A DNA stretch of 36,526 bases, taken from contig JACNHV010000190.1 in NCBI GenBank assembly GCA_014383445.1, forward strand, positions 1 to 36,526, written 5' to 3'. Shown piece by piece: positions 9,023-16,675 of the stretch (within the stretch, counting starts at the first letter, position 1; each line of letters begins with the position of its first letter). This stretch comes from Candidatus Desulfobacula maris (GTDB lineage: Bacteria > Desulfobacterota > Desulfobacteria > Desulfobacterales > Desulfobacteraceae). Both the position numbers and the translations under genes were made by a program. The notes under the pieces are model-generated. The model did no database searches. It worked only from the letters and a program-made list of their open reading frames with translations, and had not been told where the DNA came from.

Positions 9023-9090
9023 ATAATTGCCATTTTTTGTTATTTGTATTCATAATACTAACCCCCATGCCCTGACGGGCACAACAAAGG

Positions 9091-9171
9091 ATGAAAGAGA
9101 TATGAGATATGAGGGAAGCAAAACAGCTGGTTTTTTCTCACTACTCAAAACTCATATCTCACTACTTTCAT
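9091..9171. repeat. Imperfect inverted repeat between convergent genes
   Basis: ATGAAAG (9091-9097) and AGATATGAG (9098-9106) pair with CTTTCAT (9165-9171) and CTCATATCT (9151-9159); the right arm has a 5-nt bulge (cacta). The loop includes a second, partly matching gatatgag/ctactc arm and an A/T tract. It lies in the 182-bp gap between the convergent M16C and acyl-CoA synthetase genes. It could be a dispersed element or act as a two-way terminator; no U-tract hairpin of the classic kind is seen. Confidence 0.55.
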
Positions 9172-9204
9172 ATAAAAATAAAACCAATCAAGCTGCAAGA
9201 CCCA

Positions 9205-11403
9205 TTAGGAATGACTTTTACGCCAGTCATTATACTGGCACATTCCCCAGAGTGCCTTGACCGCTCTTTCAGGGGAAGGGAAGAACACACTTTTATATTC
9301 ATATCCATCCAACCTGTAAAGGGTTCTGCTGATTTCATCCGTCAAAAGGCTTACCCCCAGAACTGGTTTTTCATATTTTTGAGTTAATTTGACCACGTAT
9401 TGGGTATAGTCTTCTTCAAATTGCAGGATTGCATCCTTGAAAGATTGTGCCTGTGCCTTATCTATTGAAGGATCTGTTTTGAGTACGGATTCAATCATCT
9501 TGTTGACCAGCACCCTTTTCCCATGAATCCCCAGATGGATTACAGCATCGCATCCATCCCATTTGAGCAGTTCTTCCATACAGGTTTTGGGAATGCTTGG
9601 ATCATTTTCTCCTACTATATCAACAGGGTTCCCATGACTCCAGAATGGCGGCAGAATTTTGTTGAGCCGTTCAATGATACCTTTAGAAAGCTTTGGTACC
9701 TCAAGTCCATGTTCTGCACAAAGATCTGTTGTGATCACGCCCCAACCGCCCCCAAGGGTCATGATGGCCACTCTTTTCCCCTTTGGCAGGGGCAAAGATG
9801 AAAATACAGCAGACAGGTCTAAAAGTTCCATGGGCTGATTTACCTGGATAATACCTGATTGTCTGCAGGCGGCATTAAATACTCGTGTGTCCGATGCCAT
9901 GGCCCCGGTATGGCTTGCCGCAGCTTTTTCACCCATACTGGTTCTGCCTCCCTTTAAGACAACCACAGGTTTTTGCCGGGATACCCTTGCCGCACTTTTA
10001 AAAAATCTTGAACCATTCTTTACGCTCTCAATATAAAGAACCACCGTTCTTGTCAGGTCATCAATCTCAAATAATTCCATATAATCTTCAATGGTGACCA
10101 TGGCTTCATTTCCAGACCCTGAAAAAGCCCGGATACCGATATCCTGCCGTTCGGCAAATGCCAGAAGCTGTGTCCCCATATTTCCTGACTGGCAGACTAG
10201 AGCGGTAGAACCCGGTATTGGATAGGCATGGGCAGCACTGCAGTAAAAATCAATATGGGGATTGCATATCCCCATGGTGTTGGGTCCAAGGATCAATATA
10301 CCTGCCTCATAGGCAGCTTTTACAAGTTTTTCCTCTAATTTTTCCCCTTTTTTCCCTACTTCTCTGAACCCGGAAGTGATCAACAATATTCCTTTGACAT
10401 GTTTCTTTTTTAAATCCCGTATCAGATCAATCACCTGGTTTGCCGGAATGGTCACAACTGCCAGTTCAATATCCTCTTCAATCTGGGTGACGGATGTATA
10501 CACTTGTCGGCCGGTTATTTTTCCGCCTCTGGGATTCACAAGGTAAACCTTTCCCTTATAATCCCGGGACAAGGTATTGGTTAAAAGCATATGTCCCCAT
10601 TTCCCCGGAGTTGCCGAGGCCCCGATAAAGGCCAGGGATTTTGGATAGTAACAGGAAGCAAGCTTTATTAAATCAATATCATAGCGTTTGTTTTTGATTT
10701 CCCTTGTCTCTTCCAGCACAATTAAACCGTCTACAGCAACAGGAGATCCATCTGGCTGTATAATCACAGGATTGATATCGATTTCTTTGATATTCGGAAA
10801 AGCATGTGCAATATCTGACAGTCCTTTGAGGATTTTTTTGAGCTCTTGTTTTTTGACTGCTTGTTCACCTCTGAAGGCATTTAAAAGTTTTTTTGAAGAT
10901 ATCTGTTCAAACATATCTTCCATATCAACATCATTTAAGGGAGCGATTTTAAAGACAATATCTTTTAGCGCCTCCGTATATATCCCGCCTAAGCCAAATA
11001 CGATGACCGGGCCAAACTGGGGATCTTTGAACATGCCGGCTACAAATTCCCTTTTGCCTGATACCACCGGCTGAATAAGAAAGGCATCGATATCATCTTT
11101 TGCAGATATTCTCATTTCTTTGACAGCATCAAGGACAGAAGTCTCATCGTGCAATCCGACTCGCACAAGGCCTTTTTCTGTTTTGTGTAGAATGGTCGCA
11201 CTGATACCTTTTAACACCACTGGAAATCCTGTTTCTCGACAGGCCGCAAGGATCTGGTTTGTATCAGTTTCTCGCTTTTCTTTCACCACTGGGATATTAA
11301 ATAATGCAAATATTTTTTTTGCCTCGTCTTCAGGAATGGATTTTGTTTTTGAACAAGCGTTTAATCGTGCATCGATTATTTTTTGAACATCTTTAAGTTT
11401 CAT
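9205..11403 (-). CDS. ADP-forming acyl-CoA synthetase, fused beta-alpha
   Basis: A 732-residue protein of the NDP-forming acyl-CoA synthetase superfamily, which interconverts an acyl-CoA plus ADP and Pi with the acid plus CoA and ATP. Residues ~1-230 are the ATP-grasp (beta) part, with ILHKTEKGLV carrying the conserved His73 and FGLGGIYTE near 136. Residues ~245-345 are the CoA-binding Rossmann domain (SLAFIGASATPGKWG). Residues ~365-520 are the ligase domain with LGPNTMGICNP, SGNMG and AAASHTGAMA, whose His498 is the expected phosphohistidine. The beta-alpha order is the reverse of fused proteins such as E. coli YfiQ/PatZ. The gene begins directly at the end of the tetR gene (TAAATG), so the two are co-translated. 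The acyl substrate cannot be read from sequence. Confidence 0.92.
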   Translation of the reverse strand: MKLKDVQKIIDARLNACSKTKSIPEDEAKKIFALFNIPVVKEKRETDTNQILAACRETGFPVVLKGISATILHKTEKGLVRVGLHDETSVLDAVKEMRISAKDDIDAFLIQPVVSGKREFVAGMFKDPQFGPVIVFGLGGIYTEALKDIVFKIAPLNDVDMEDMFEQISSKKLLNAFRGEQAVKKQELKKILKGLSDIAHAFPNIKEIDINPVIIQPDGSPVAVDGLIVLEETREIKNKRYDIDLIKLASCYYPKSLAFIGASATPGKWGHMLLTNTLSRDYKGKVYLVNPRGGKITGRQVYTSVTQIEEDIELAVVTIPANQVIDLIRDLKKKHVKGILLITSGFREVGKKGEKLEEKLVKAAYEAGILILGPNTMGICNPHIDFYCSAAHAYPIPGSTALVCQSGNMGTQLLAFAERQDIGIRAFSGSGNEAMVTIEDYMELFEIDDLTRTVVLYIESVKNGSRFFKSAARVSRQKPVVVLKGGRTSMGEKAAASHTGAMASDTRVFNAACRQSGIIQVNQPMELLDLSAVFSSLPLPKGKRVAIMTLGGGWGVITTDLCAEHGLEVPKLSKGIIERLNKILPPFWSHGNPVDIVGENDPSIPKTCMEELLKWDGCDAVIHLGIHGKRVLVNKMIESVLKTDPSIDKAQAQSFKDAILQFEEDYTQYVVKLTQKYEKPVLGVSLLTDEISRTLYRLDGYEYKSVFFPSPERAVKALWGMCQYNDWRKSHS

Positions 11404-11997
11404 TTATGCTTTTGCTCCGTTAAATACAATGTTTGCAATACCAGTCGATACCTTGTCAATATCGAGTTTTCTGCCAAAAATAATTTCCCCGAGACAGGCA
11501 TGCTCAATGGCTCCTAATATAACTTTTCTTAATATTAAAGGGTCAATATCGGATTTAAGTTCTCCTTCTTTTAAGCCTTTTTTAATTATCTCAAGAATTG
11601 TGCGGGAATATTTACGAATCATCTCATAGGCACCGGAATCAAAGAAATCCAAAGAATTACGAACTTCAAGCAGGAGGATTTTTGAAAAAATTCTGTTATC
11701 TGCATAGCTTTCAAGGCTTGAGAAAATAATGATTTCAAGCTGTTTGATACAATTGTTTTCTTTTGCTATCCTGCTCTCAATTTTTGTCTGGAACTCTACA
11801 AAATGTTTGTTTAAAACCTGGTATAAAAGATCTTTTTTGTCTTTGAAATATTTATAAATCAATCCTTCTGTGACTTGGGCATTCTTTGCGATTTCTGCTG
11901 TGGTAATGGAATGAAAATCTTTTTGGGCCATGAGAAGAGAAAAAGATTTCATTATTTTTATTCTGCCGGGCGGATTGGTTTTTCCTTTGTGCTTCAT
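11404..11997 (-). CDS. TetR-family transcriptional regulator
   Basis: A 197-residue regulator with an N-terminal HTH (residues ~10-55: SITTAEIAKNAQVTEGLIYKYFKDKKDLLYQ) and a helical ligand-binding domain without obvious motif. I chose the ATG at 11997, seven bases after AAGG, over the TTG two codons upstream. Its stop codon is immediately followed by the start of the ADP-forming acyl-CoA synthetase gene. It is transcribed divergently from the cfa-type gene, and a 19-bp palindrome lies between them. Regulators in such settings usually repress themselves and their neighbours and respond to an acyl-CoA or fatty acid; that role is inference. Confidence 0.9.
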   Translation of the reverse strand: MKHKGKTNPPGRIKIMKSFSLLMAQKDFHSITTAEIAKNAQVTEGLIYKYFKDKKDLLYQVLNKHFVEFQTKIESRIAKENNCIKQLEIIIFSSLESYADNRIFSKILLLEVRNSLDFFDSGAYEMIRKYSRTILEIIKKGLKEGELKSDIDPLILRKVILGAIEHACLGEIIFGRKLDIDKVSTGIANIVFNGAKA

Positions 11998-12046
11998 AAA
12001 CAACCTTTTTAAAAATCTATTTTAGTCAAAATAGTTCACCCTATTG

Positions 12047-12065
12047 GTAAGTAACACTTACTTAC
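12047..12065. promoter_or_regulatory. Candidate TetR operator
   Basis: Perfect inverted repeat GTAAGTAA-CAC-TTACTTAC, 8-bp arms and 3-bp spacer, in the 245-bp divergent region between the tetR gene (start 11997) and the cfa-type gene (start 12243). Size and symmetry are what a TetR dimer binds. It lies 50 bp upstream of tetR. No convincing -35/-10 pair stood out beside it. Confidence 0.65.
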
Positions 12066-12242
12066 AAAAACAAAGAATGTCAACTCTACTGTTGAAAATA
12101 AAATTAATACTATTAAAAAAATACTTGAATTATACTTTAGTTATTCATATAGTTTACAAAGCATAGCTAAATGTAAAAGAAAAAGGCTTATAATAAACCA
12201 ATATTTTTTTTGAAATCCATATTCTTAACAGAGGTGGACGAC

Positions 12243-13364
12243 ATGAATAATAAAGAGGTAAAAAAAGCATTCTCTTCTTTAATGCAGTTTGCAGGAATCA
12301 CTGTTAACGGCAAAAAATCCTATGATATTCAAGTTTATAATGATCAATTCTATTCCCGGGTTCTGGAACAAACCACATTAGGACTTGGCGAATCCTACAT
12401 GGACAAGTGGTGGGATTGCAGGGCCCTTGATCAGTTCATAGAAAAAGTGACACGTGCCAATCTTTTATCCAGACTGAAAACAGACTGGGCAACCGCATGG
12501 AATATCATTAAATCAAGAATTCTCAATCTGCAGACAACGGGGCGTGCTTTTATTGTAGGTAAAAAACATTATGACATAGGGAATGATCTTTACCAAAGGA
12601 TGCTGGACAGGCGCATGCAGTATACTTGCGGCTACTGGGATAATGCGGACAGTCTGGATACGGCCCAGGAGGCAAAGCTCCAGATGATCTGCCGGAAAAT
12701 GGACTTAAAACCCGGGATGACAATTGCCGAACTCGGATGCGGGTTTGGCGGGTTTGCCCAATATGCCGCAAAAAAACATGGGGTCCGTGTGGTGGGTTAT
12801 ACAGTATCAAGAGAACAGGCCCTTTTTGCAAAACAATGGTGCAGGGGATTGCCCGTTGACATCAGGCTTGAAGATTATAGAAAAGCAGTTGGACAATATG
12901 ACCGGGTAGTCTCCATCGGGCTGATGGAGCATGTGGGGTATAAAAATTATCGGACCTATATGAAAATGACTTCCCGCCTGTTAAAAGAGGATGGTATTGC
13001 GTTTATTCATACGATTGGAAGCAATATCAGCCGCAGCATATGTAATCCATGGACATCCAAATATATATTCCCGAATTCAATGCTGCCATCAATTGCCCAA
13101 TTAGGGAAATCCATGGAAGGATATTTTGTTGTGGAGGACTGGCACAATTTTGGTGAAGACTATGATAAAACCCTGATGGCCTGGTGGAAGAATTTTGAGA
13201 ATGCCTGGCCGGAACTGGAAAGCAAATATGGGGACAGGTTTTACAGGATGTGGAAATACTATCTTTTAAGTTGTGCCGGCGGCTTTCGTTCAAGGCTCAT
13301 GCAGCTCTGGCAGGTTGTCATGACCAAACCCGGCAGAACCCGGCCGGATTGCCGAATTCGTTGA
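12243..13364 (+). CDS. cfa: Cyclopropane-fatty-acid synthase family methyltransferase
   Basis: A 373-residue SAM-dependent enzyme that methylates the double bond of unsaturated acyl chains in membrane phospholipids. It aligns along its whole length with E. coli Cfa at a constant offset of ten residues: C129, E229, H256, I258 and Y307 match the bicarbonate-site residues C139, E239, H266, I268 and Y317. SAM motif I is ELGCGFGG (163-170), followed by GLMEHVGYKNY and the C-terminal ED-WHNFG-DYD-TLMAW region. The chosen ATG follows GAGGTGG at good spacing; an upstream in-frame start at 12210 has no such site. A flavoprotein gene of the geranylgeranyl-reductase family begins 10 bp downstream, so the pair is probably one transcript. 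The product may be a cyclopropane or a methyl-branched chain. Confidence 0.93.
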   Translation: MNNKEVKKAFSSLMQFAGITVNGKKSYDIQVYNDQFYSRVLEQTTLGLGESYMDKWWDCRALDQFIEKVTRANLLSRLKTDWATAWNIIKSRILNLQTTGRAFIVGKKHYDIGNDLYQRMLDRRMQYTCGYWDNADSLDTAQEAKLQMICRKMDLKPGMTIAELGCGFGGFAQYAAKKHGVRVVGYTVSREQALFAKQWCRGLPVDIRLEDYRKAVGQYDRVVSIGLMEHVGYKNYRTYMKMTSRLLKEDGIAFIHTIGSNISRSICNPWTSKYIFPNSMLPSIAQLGKSMEGYFVVEDWHNFGEDYDKTLMAWWKNFENAWPELESKYGDRFYRMWKYYLLSCAGGFRSRLMQLWQVVMTKPGRTRPDCRIR

Positions 13365-13374
13365 TCTGTTTAAA

Positions 13375-14346
13375 ATGATAAGATCAGACATCATTATAGT
13401 GGGTGGTGGTCCGTCAGGATCAGCCTGTGCCTGGCAACTCAGGAAATCAGGCCTGGACGTTGTGATCCTTGAAAAAAAAACATTTCCAAGGGCAAAGGTC
13501 TGTGCCGGTTGGATAACCCCGAAAGTACTGGATCTTCTCGGCATCACTCCGGAAGAATATCCCTATCTGCTTATGCAGTTTAACCGGATTCATTTTTATC
13601 TGTTCGGAATCCATGTTCCAATCAGAACACGCCAATATGCCGTCCGAAGATATGAATTTGATGAATGGATGGTTTCGCGTTCCCAAGTCCCGGTTTTTAC
13701 CCACACCGTGAAAAATATTGTCAAAGCCAATGGGGGCTATGTCATTGATAATAAATACAGGTGCAAATACCTGGTTGGCGCAGGAGGAACGCACTGCCCT
13801 GTTTTTAAAATTTTTTTTTCCACATCAAATCAAAGAACTGGCAAAGCATTGATTACAGCCATTGAAAAAGAGTATCGCTGCGACTATTTAGATAAAGAAT
13901 GTCATTTATGGTTTTTTGATAATGGTCTGCCCGGATATGCCTGGTACCTGCCAAAGGGAAACAACTGGCTGAATATCGGTATTGGCGGTAAGTTCATTAA
14001 ATTAAAATCCAGTGGAAAAACCATCCTGGACCACTGGCACAAATTCACAAAAAAACTTGAGCAGCGTTCCCTGATAAAGAATATCCCGGAAAATCCCAGG
14101 GGGCATCAATATTATCTTCACCAGAAAAAACAGACCACACGGCAGGATAACGCCTTTATCATCGGGGATGCCGTTGGAATGGCCACTATTGATATGGGAG
14201 AAGGTATCCATGCAGCCGTGGTCAGCGGATTGATGGCGGCCAAGGCTATTGCAGGAAAAAAGGGATACAACCCGGATTCTTTATCAAAATTCAGCCTGCC
14301 AGGCATTTTCAGGGCAGGCAAAAAAATAGAACCTCGCAACCCCTGA
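13375..14346 (+). CDS. Geranylgeranyl-reductase-family flavoprotein
   Basis: A 323-residue FAD-dependent oxidoreductase. Visible are the FAD-binding GGGPSG (residues 10-15) with the ribose-binding acid E33, the family KVCAGW motif (41-46), VGAGGTHCPV (134-143), the hallmark PGYAWYLPK then LNIGIGG (186-205), and the second FAD motif GDAVGMATIDMGEG (264-277). Members of this family reduce isolated C=C bonds in lipids, for example in archaeal isoprenoid ethers and the chlorophyll phytyl chain. It begins 10 bp after the cfa-type gene without a clear Shine-Dalgarno, suggesting translational coupling. The protein is somewhat short but all motifs are there and the end (SLSKFSLPGIF) resembles family C-termini. 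A role in reducing a methylated acyl chain made by its neighbour is my inference. Confidence 0.85.
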   Translation: MIRSDIIIVGGGPSGSACAWQLRKSGLDVVILEKKTFPRAKVCAGWITPKVLDLLGITPEEYPYLLMQFNRIHFYLFGIHVPIRTRQYAVRRYEFDEWMVSRSQVPVFTHTVKNIVKANGGYVIDNKYRCKYLVGAGGTHCPVFKIFFSTSNQRTGKALITAIEKEYRCDYLDKECHLWFFDNGLPGYAWYLPKGNNWLNIGIGGKFIKLKSSGKTILDHWHKFTKKLEQRSLIKNIPENPRGHQYYLHQKKQTTRQDNAFIIGDAVGMATIDMGEGIHAAVVSGLMAAKAIAGKKGYNPDSLSKFSLPGIFRAGKKIEPRNP

Positions 14347-14549
14347 ACTGTTCCCAGATTACAATAAACAAAAATAATTAAAGAAAACATGGAAATCAGC
14401 ATCTCCATAGTCAGGGCCATCTTTGAACAAACATTCAGATGGGGAAAGAGGTTTTTAAACGGATTGAAGCAGTCAAGTATTGATTAAACCCTGAAAAGCT
14501 GCCATTAATAGGGCAAATATAAATTTTTTTAAAGGGGCGGAGAAAAGAT

Positions 14550-15422
14550 ATGGAACCAGAAAAAACAATTGTCGGATTTATCGGTTTGGGTGTAATGGGT
14601 CAAAGCATGGCCACACATATTTTAAATGCAGGATACAAACTGCATGTCTATACCCGCACAAAGCAAAAAGCTGAAAATATCATTTCAAAAGGTGCTGTGT
14701 GGGAAGATACCGTATCTGAGTTGAGCGCAAAATGTAATGTCATTATTACCATTGTCGGATTCCCCGTTGATGTTGAAGAGGTGTATCTGGGAGATCATGG
14801 TGTTTTAAATCATGCCGGAAAAGGGTCAATTGTGATTGATATGACCACGTCCAGCCCTGACCTTGCAGTTAAAATTTATGAAAAGGCAAAGGGAAAAGGT
14901 ATTGAATCTCTTGATGCCCCCGTGTCAGGCGGGGATCTTGGCGCTAAAAACGCCACTCTTTCAATTATGGTCGGAGGGGATAAGGAAACCTTTGATAAAG
15001 TCTTCCCGCTTTTTGAAGTAATGGGTAAAAATATTGTGCTGCAGGGTAAAGCTGGTGCAGGGCAGCATACAAAAATGGCAAATCAGATTGCCATTGCATC
15101 AGGAATGGTAGCTGTCTGCGAGGCCCTGGCCTATGCCAAAAAGGCAGGCCTTGACCCGGAAGCTGTGCTGAAATGCATTGGGCCGGGTGCAGCAGGATCA
15201 TGGTCATTGAATAATCTTGGACCCAGGATGATTGTAGGAAATTTTGAGCCCGGGTTTTATATTCGGCATTTTATAAAGGATATGAACATTGCTGCTGCTT
15301 CATCAAGCCATTTAGGACTCAAAACCCCGGGGCTTGATCTTGCCCTGTCTTTATATAAAAAAATGGAAGAAAAAGGATTGGAAAGCGAGGGTACCCAGGC
15401 TTTGTTTAAATTGTATATGTAG
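14550..15422 (+). CDS. NAD(P)-dependent beta-hydroxyacid dehydrogenase
   Basis: A 290-residue member of the 3-hydroxyisobutyrate dehydrogenase / tartronate-semialdehyde reductase family. It has the Rossmann motif GFIGLGVMGQ (residues 9-18), the substrate motif DAPVSGG (122-128), and the catalytic lysine K175 in GQHTKMANQ. Such enzymes oxidise or reduce short beta-hydroxy acids or succinic/glyoxylic semialdehydes; the exact substrate is not evident. The ATG is supported by GGGGCGGAG upstream. The 203-bp gap before it (14347-14549) holds no recognisable gene. The yqaA-type gene follows after five bases. Confidence 0.9.
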   Translation: MEPEKTIVGFIGLGVMGQSMATHILNAGYKLHVYTRTKQKAENIISKGAVWEDTVSELSAKCNVIITIVGFPVDVEEVYLGDHGVLNHAGKGSIVIDMTTSSPDLAVKIYEKAKGKGIESLDAPVSGGDLGAKNATLSIMVGGDKETFDKVFPLFEVMGKNIVLQGKAGAGQHTKMANQIAIASGMVAVCEALAYAKKAGLDPEAVLKCIGPGAAGSWSLNNLGPRMIVGNFEPGFYIRHFIKDMNIAAASSSHLGLKTPGLDLALSLYKKMEEKGLESEGTQALFKLYM

Positions 15423-15427
15423 ACCAC

Positions 15428-15865
15428 GTGGAGATCCTTGCTGAATATGGTTATTTAGGACTGTTTCTGGCTTCATTTCTTGCCGCCACCATTTTGCCTT
15501 TCAGTTCCGAAGTGGTACTAGGGGTTCTGTTAAGCCATGACTTTAGTCCATATGTGACTGTTTTTGTAGCGACAACGGGTAATGTGCTTGGATCTGTTTT
15601 AAACTATGGTTTAGGGGTTTTGGGCAGTCAGATATTGCTTAATAAACTGCTTGGAATATCAAATCTGGAAATTGGGAAGGCTGAAAACCGGTTTAAAAAA
15701 TATGGGGTGTTCAGCCTTTTATTTGCATGGGTTCCTATTATTGGCGATCCATTGACCATTGTCGCAGGAATATTGAAAATTAATTTTGCTTTATTCCTTT
15801 TACTTGTGGCCGCTGGAAAATTTTTAAGATATGTTTTTGTCGCCTGGGCCGTCTTAACTATTTAG
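15428..15865 (+). CDS. YqaA/DedA-family inner membrane protein
   Basis: A 145-residue, very hydrophobic protein with about four membrane segments, beginning [28 protein letters not shown] in three blocks and ending in a conserved [16 protein letters not shown] segment, typical of the short YqaA branch of the DedA (VTT/SNARE-associated) family. DedA proteins are linked to lipid carrier or phospholipid flipping. The start is GTG, five bases after the preceding stop, with no clear Shine-Dalgarno, so coupling to the dehydrogenase gene is likely. Its last 8 bases overlap the 3' end of the convergent upp gene. Confidence 0.85.
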   Translation: MEILAEYGYLGLFLASFLAATILPFSSEVVLGVLLSHDFSPYVTVFVATTGNVLGSVLNYGLGVLGSQILLNKLLGISNLEIGKAENRFKKYGVFSLLFAWVPIIGDPLTIVAGILKINFALFLLLVAAGKFLRYVFVAWAVLTI

Positions 15866-16484
15866 TGCCAAAAATCTTATCCCCTGCATCGCCTAGACCT
15901 GGCAATATATAGCCTATTTCATTGAGGCACTCATCAACGGCAGCCACATAAATATCCACATCAGGGTGCTTTTGTGTTACTTTTGCAAGTCCTTCGGGTG
16001 CTGCCACTAAAAATAATCCTTTTATGGTTTTGCATCCAGCTTTTTTTAACAGATCAATGGTGGCGATAAGGGTTCCCCCTGTTGCCAGCATGGGGTCAAG
16101 GATCAAGGCGATTCTTTCTTCCATGGCACTGGTCATTTTTACATAATACTGCACCGGCTTTAAGGTCTCTTCATTTCTGTAGAATCCTACCACGCTGACC
16201 CTGGCAGATGGTATAAGATCAAACACACCATCCATCATTCCAAGCCCGGCTCTTAAAATAGGAACAATGGTAATTTTTTTTCCTTTTATTTCTTCAATCT
16301 CAACTGTTCCGGCCCAGCCCTGTATTGTCTTTTTTTCCGTGACAAGGTTTTTTGTGGCTTCATAGGTCAAAAGTCTTGCAACTTCACCAGATAAATCTCT
16401 GAAGTCTTTTGTGCTGATGTCTTTTTCGCGCATTAATCCTAATTTATGTTTTATAAGAGGATGATCTGCTACAAATACGGCCAT
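15858..16484 (-). CDS. upp: Uracil phosphoribosyltransferase
   Basis: A 208-residue enzyme of the pyrimidine salvage pathway, converting uracil and PRPP to UMP. The PRPP-binding motif [11 protein letters not shown] spans residues 128-138; [10 protein letters not shown] (74-83) and the C-terminal uracil-binding [17 protein letters not shown] are intact. Length is that of the family. The ATG follows a strong AAAGGAGG at good spacing. The gene is convergent with the yqaA-type gene and overlaps it by 8 bp at the 3' ends. Confidence 0.97.
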   Translation of the reverse strand: MAVFVADHPLIKHKLGLMREKDISTKDFRDLSGEVARLLTYEATKNLVTEKKTIQGWAGTVEIEEIKGKKITIVPILRAGLGMMDGVFDLIPSARVSVVGFYRNEETLKPVQYYVKMTSAMEERIALILDPMLATGGTLIATIDLLKKAGCKTIKGLFLVAAPEGLAKVTQKHPDVDIYVAAVDECLNEIGYILPGLGDAGDKIFGTK

Positions 16485-16568
16485 ATTGCCTCCTTTGTTT
16501 TAGTAATTTTCCGGATAAAAATTATGCGAGTCTCTCTTTATTCTGTTAAGTTAATGACATTTATTAAG

Positions 16569-16597
16569 AAACTATTAAAATCATTATGGCTAGTCAA
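16569..16597 (-). promoter_or_regulatory. Candidate sigma-70 promoter of upp
   Basis: On the minus strand, TTGACT (16597-16592) and TAGTTT (16574-16569) are 17 bp apart, about 85 bp upstream of the upp start. The -35 match is good, the -10 only partial. The region 16485-16675 also faces priA. Confidence 0.4.
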
Positions 16598-16675
16598 GTA
16601 AATAAATTTTTCCGCAAATAAATTCTTGGGAAGTCTTATGTTGAAATATTTTTGTTTTTATGCACAATAGAGCAG

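Noticed and set aside
9027-9260. Open frame in the gap after the M16C peptidase gene
   Set aside because: It runs across the inverted repeat, has odd composition and overlaps the 3' end of the synthetase gene.
13300-14346. Possible frameshift at the end of cfa or of the flavoprotein gene
   Set aside because: The alternative frames continue for short stretches only, and both proteins contain all family motifs with plausible C-termini.
14389-14487. Short plus-strand open frame of 32 codons after the flavoprotein gene
   Set aside because: No good ribosome binding site and no recognisable family; it could be chance or a remnant.
15858-15865. 8-bp overlap of the yqaA-type and upp 3' ends as a regulatory antisense
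   Set aside because: Such short tail overlaps are common and nothing indicates function.
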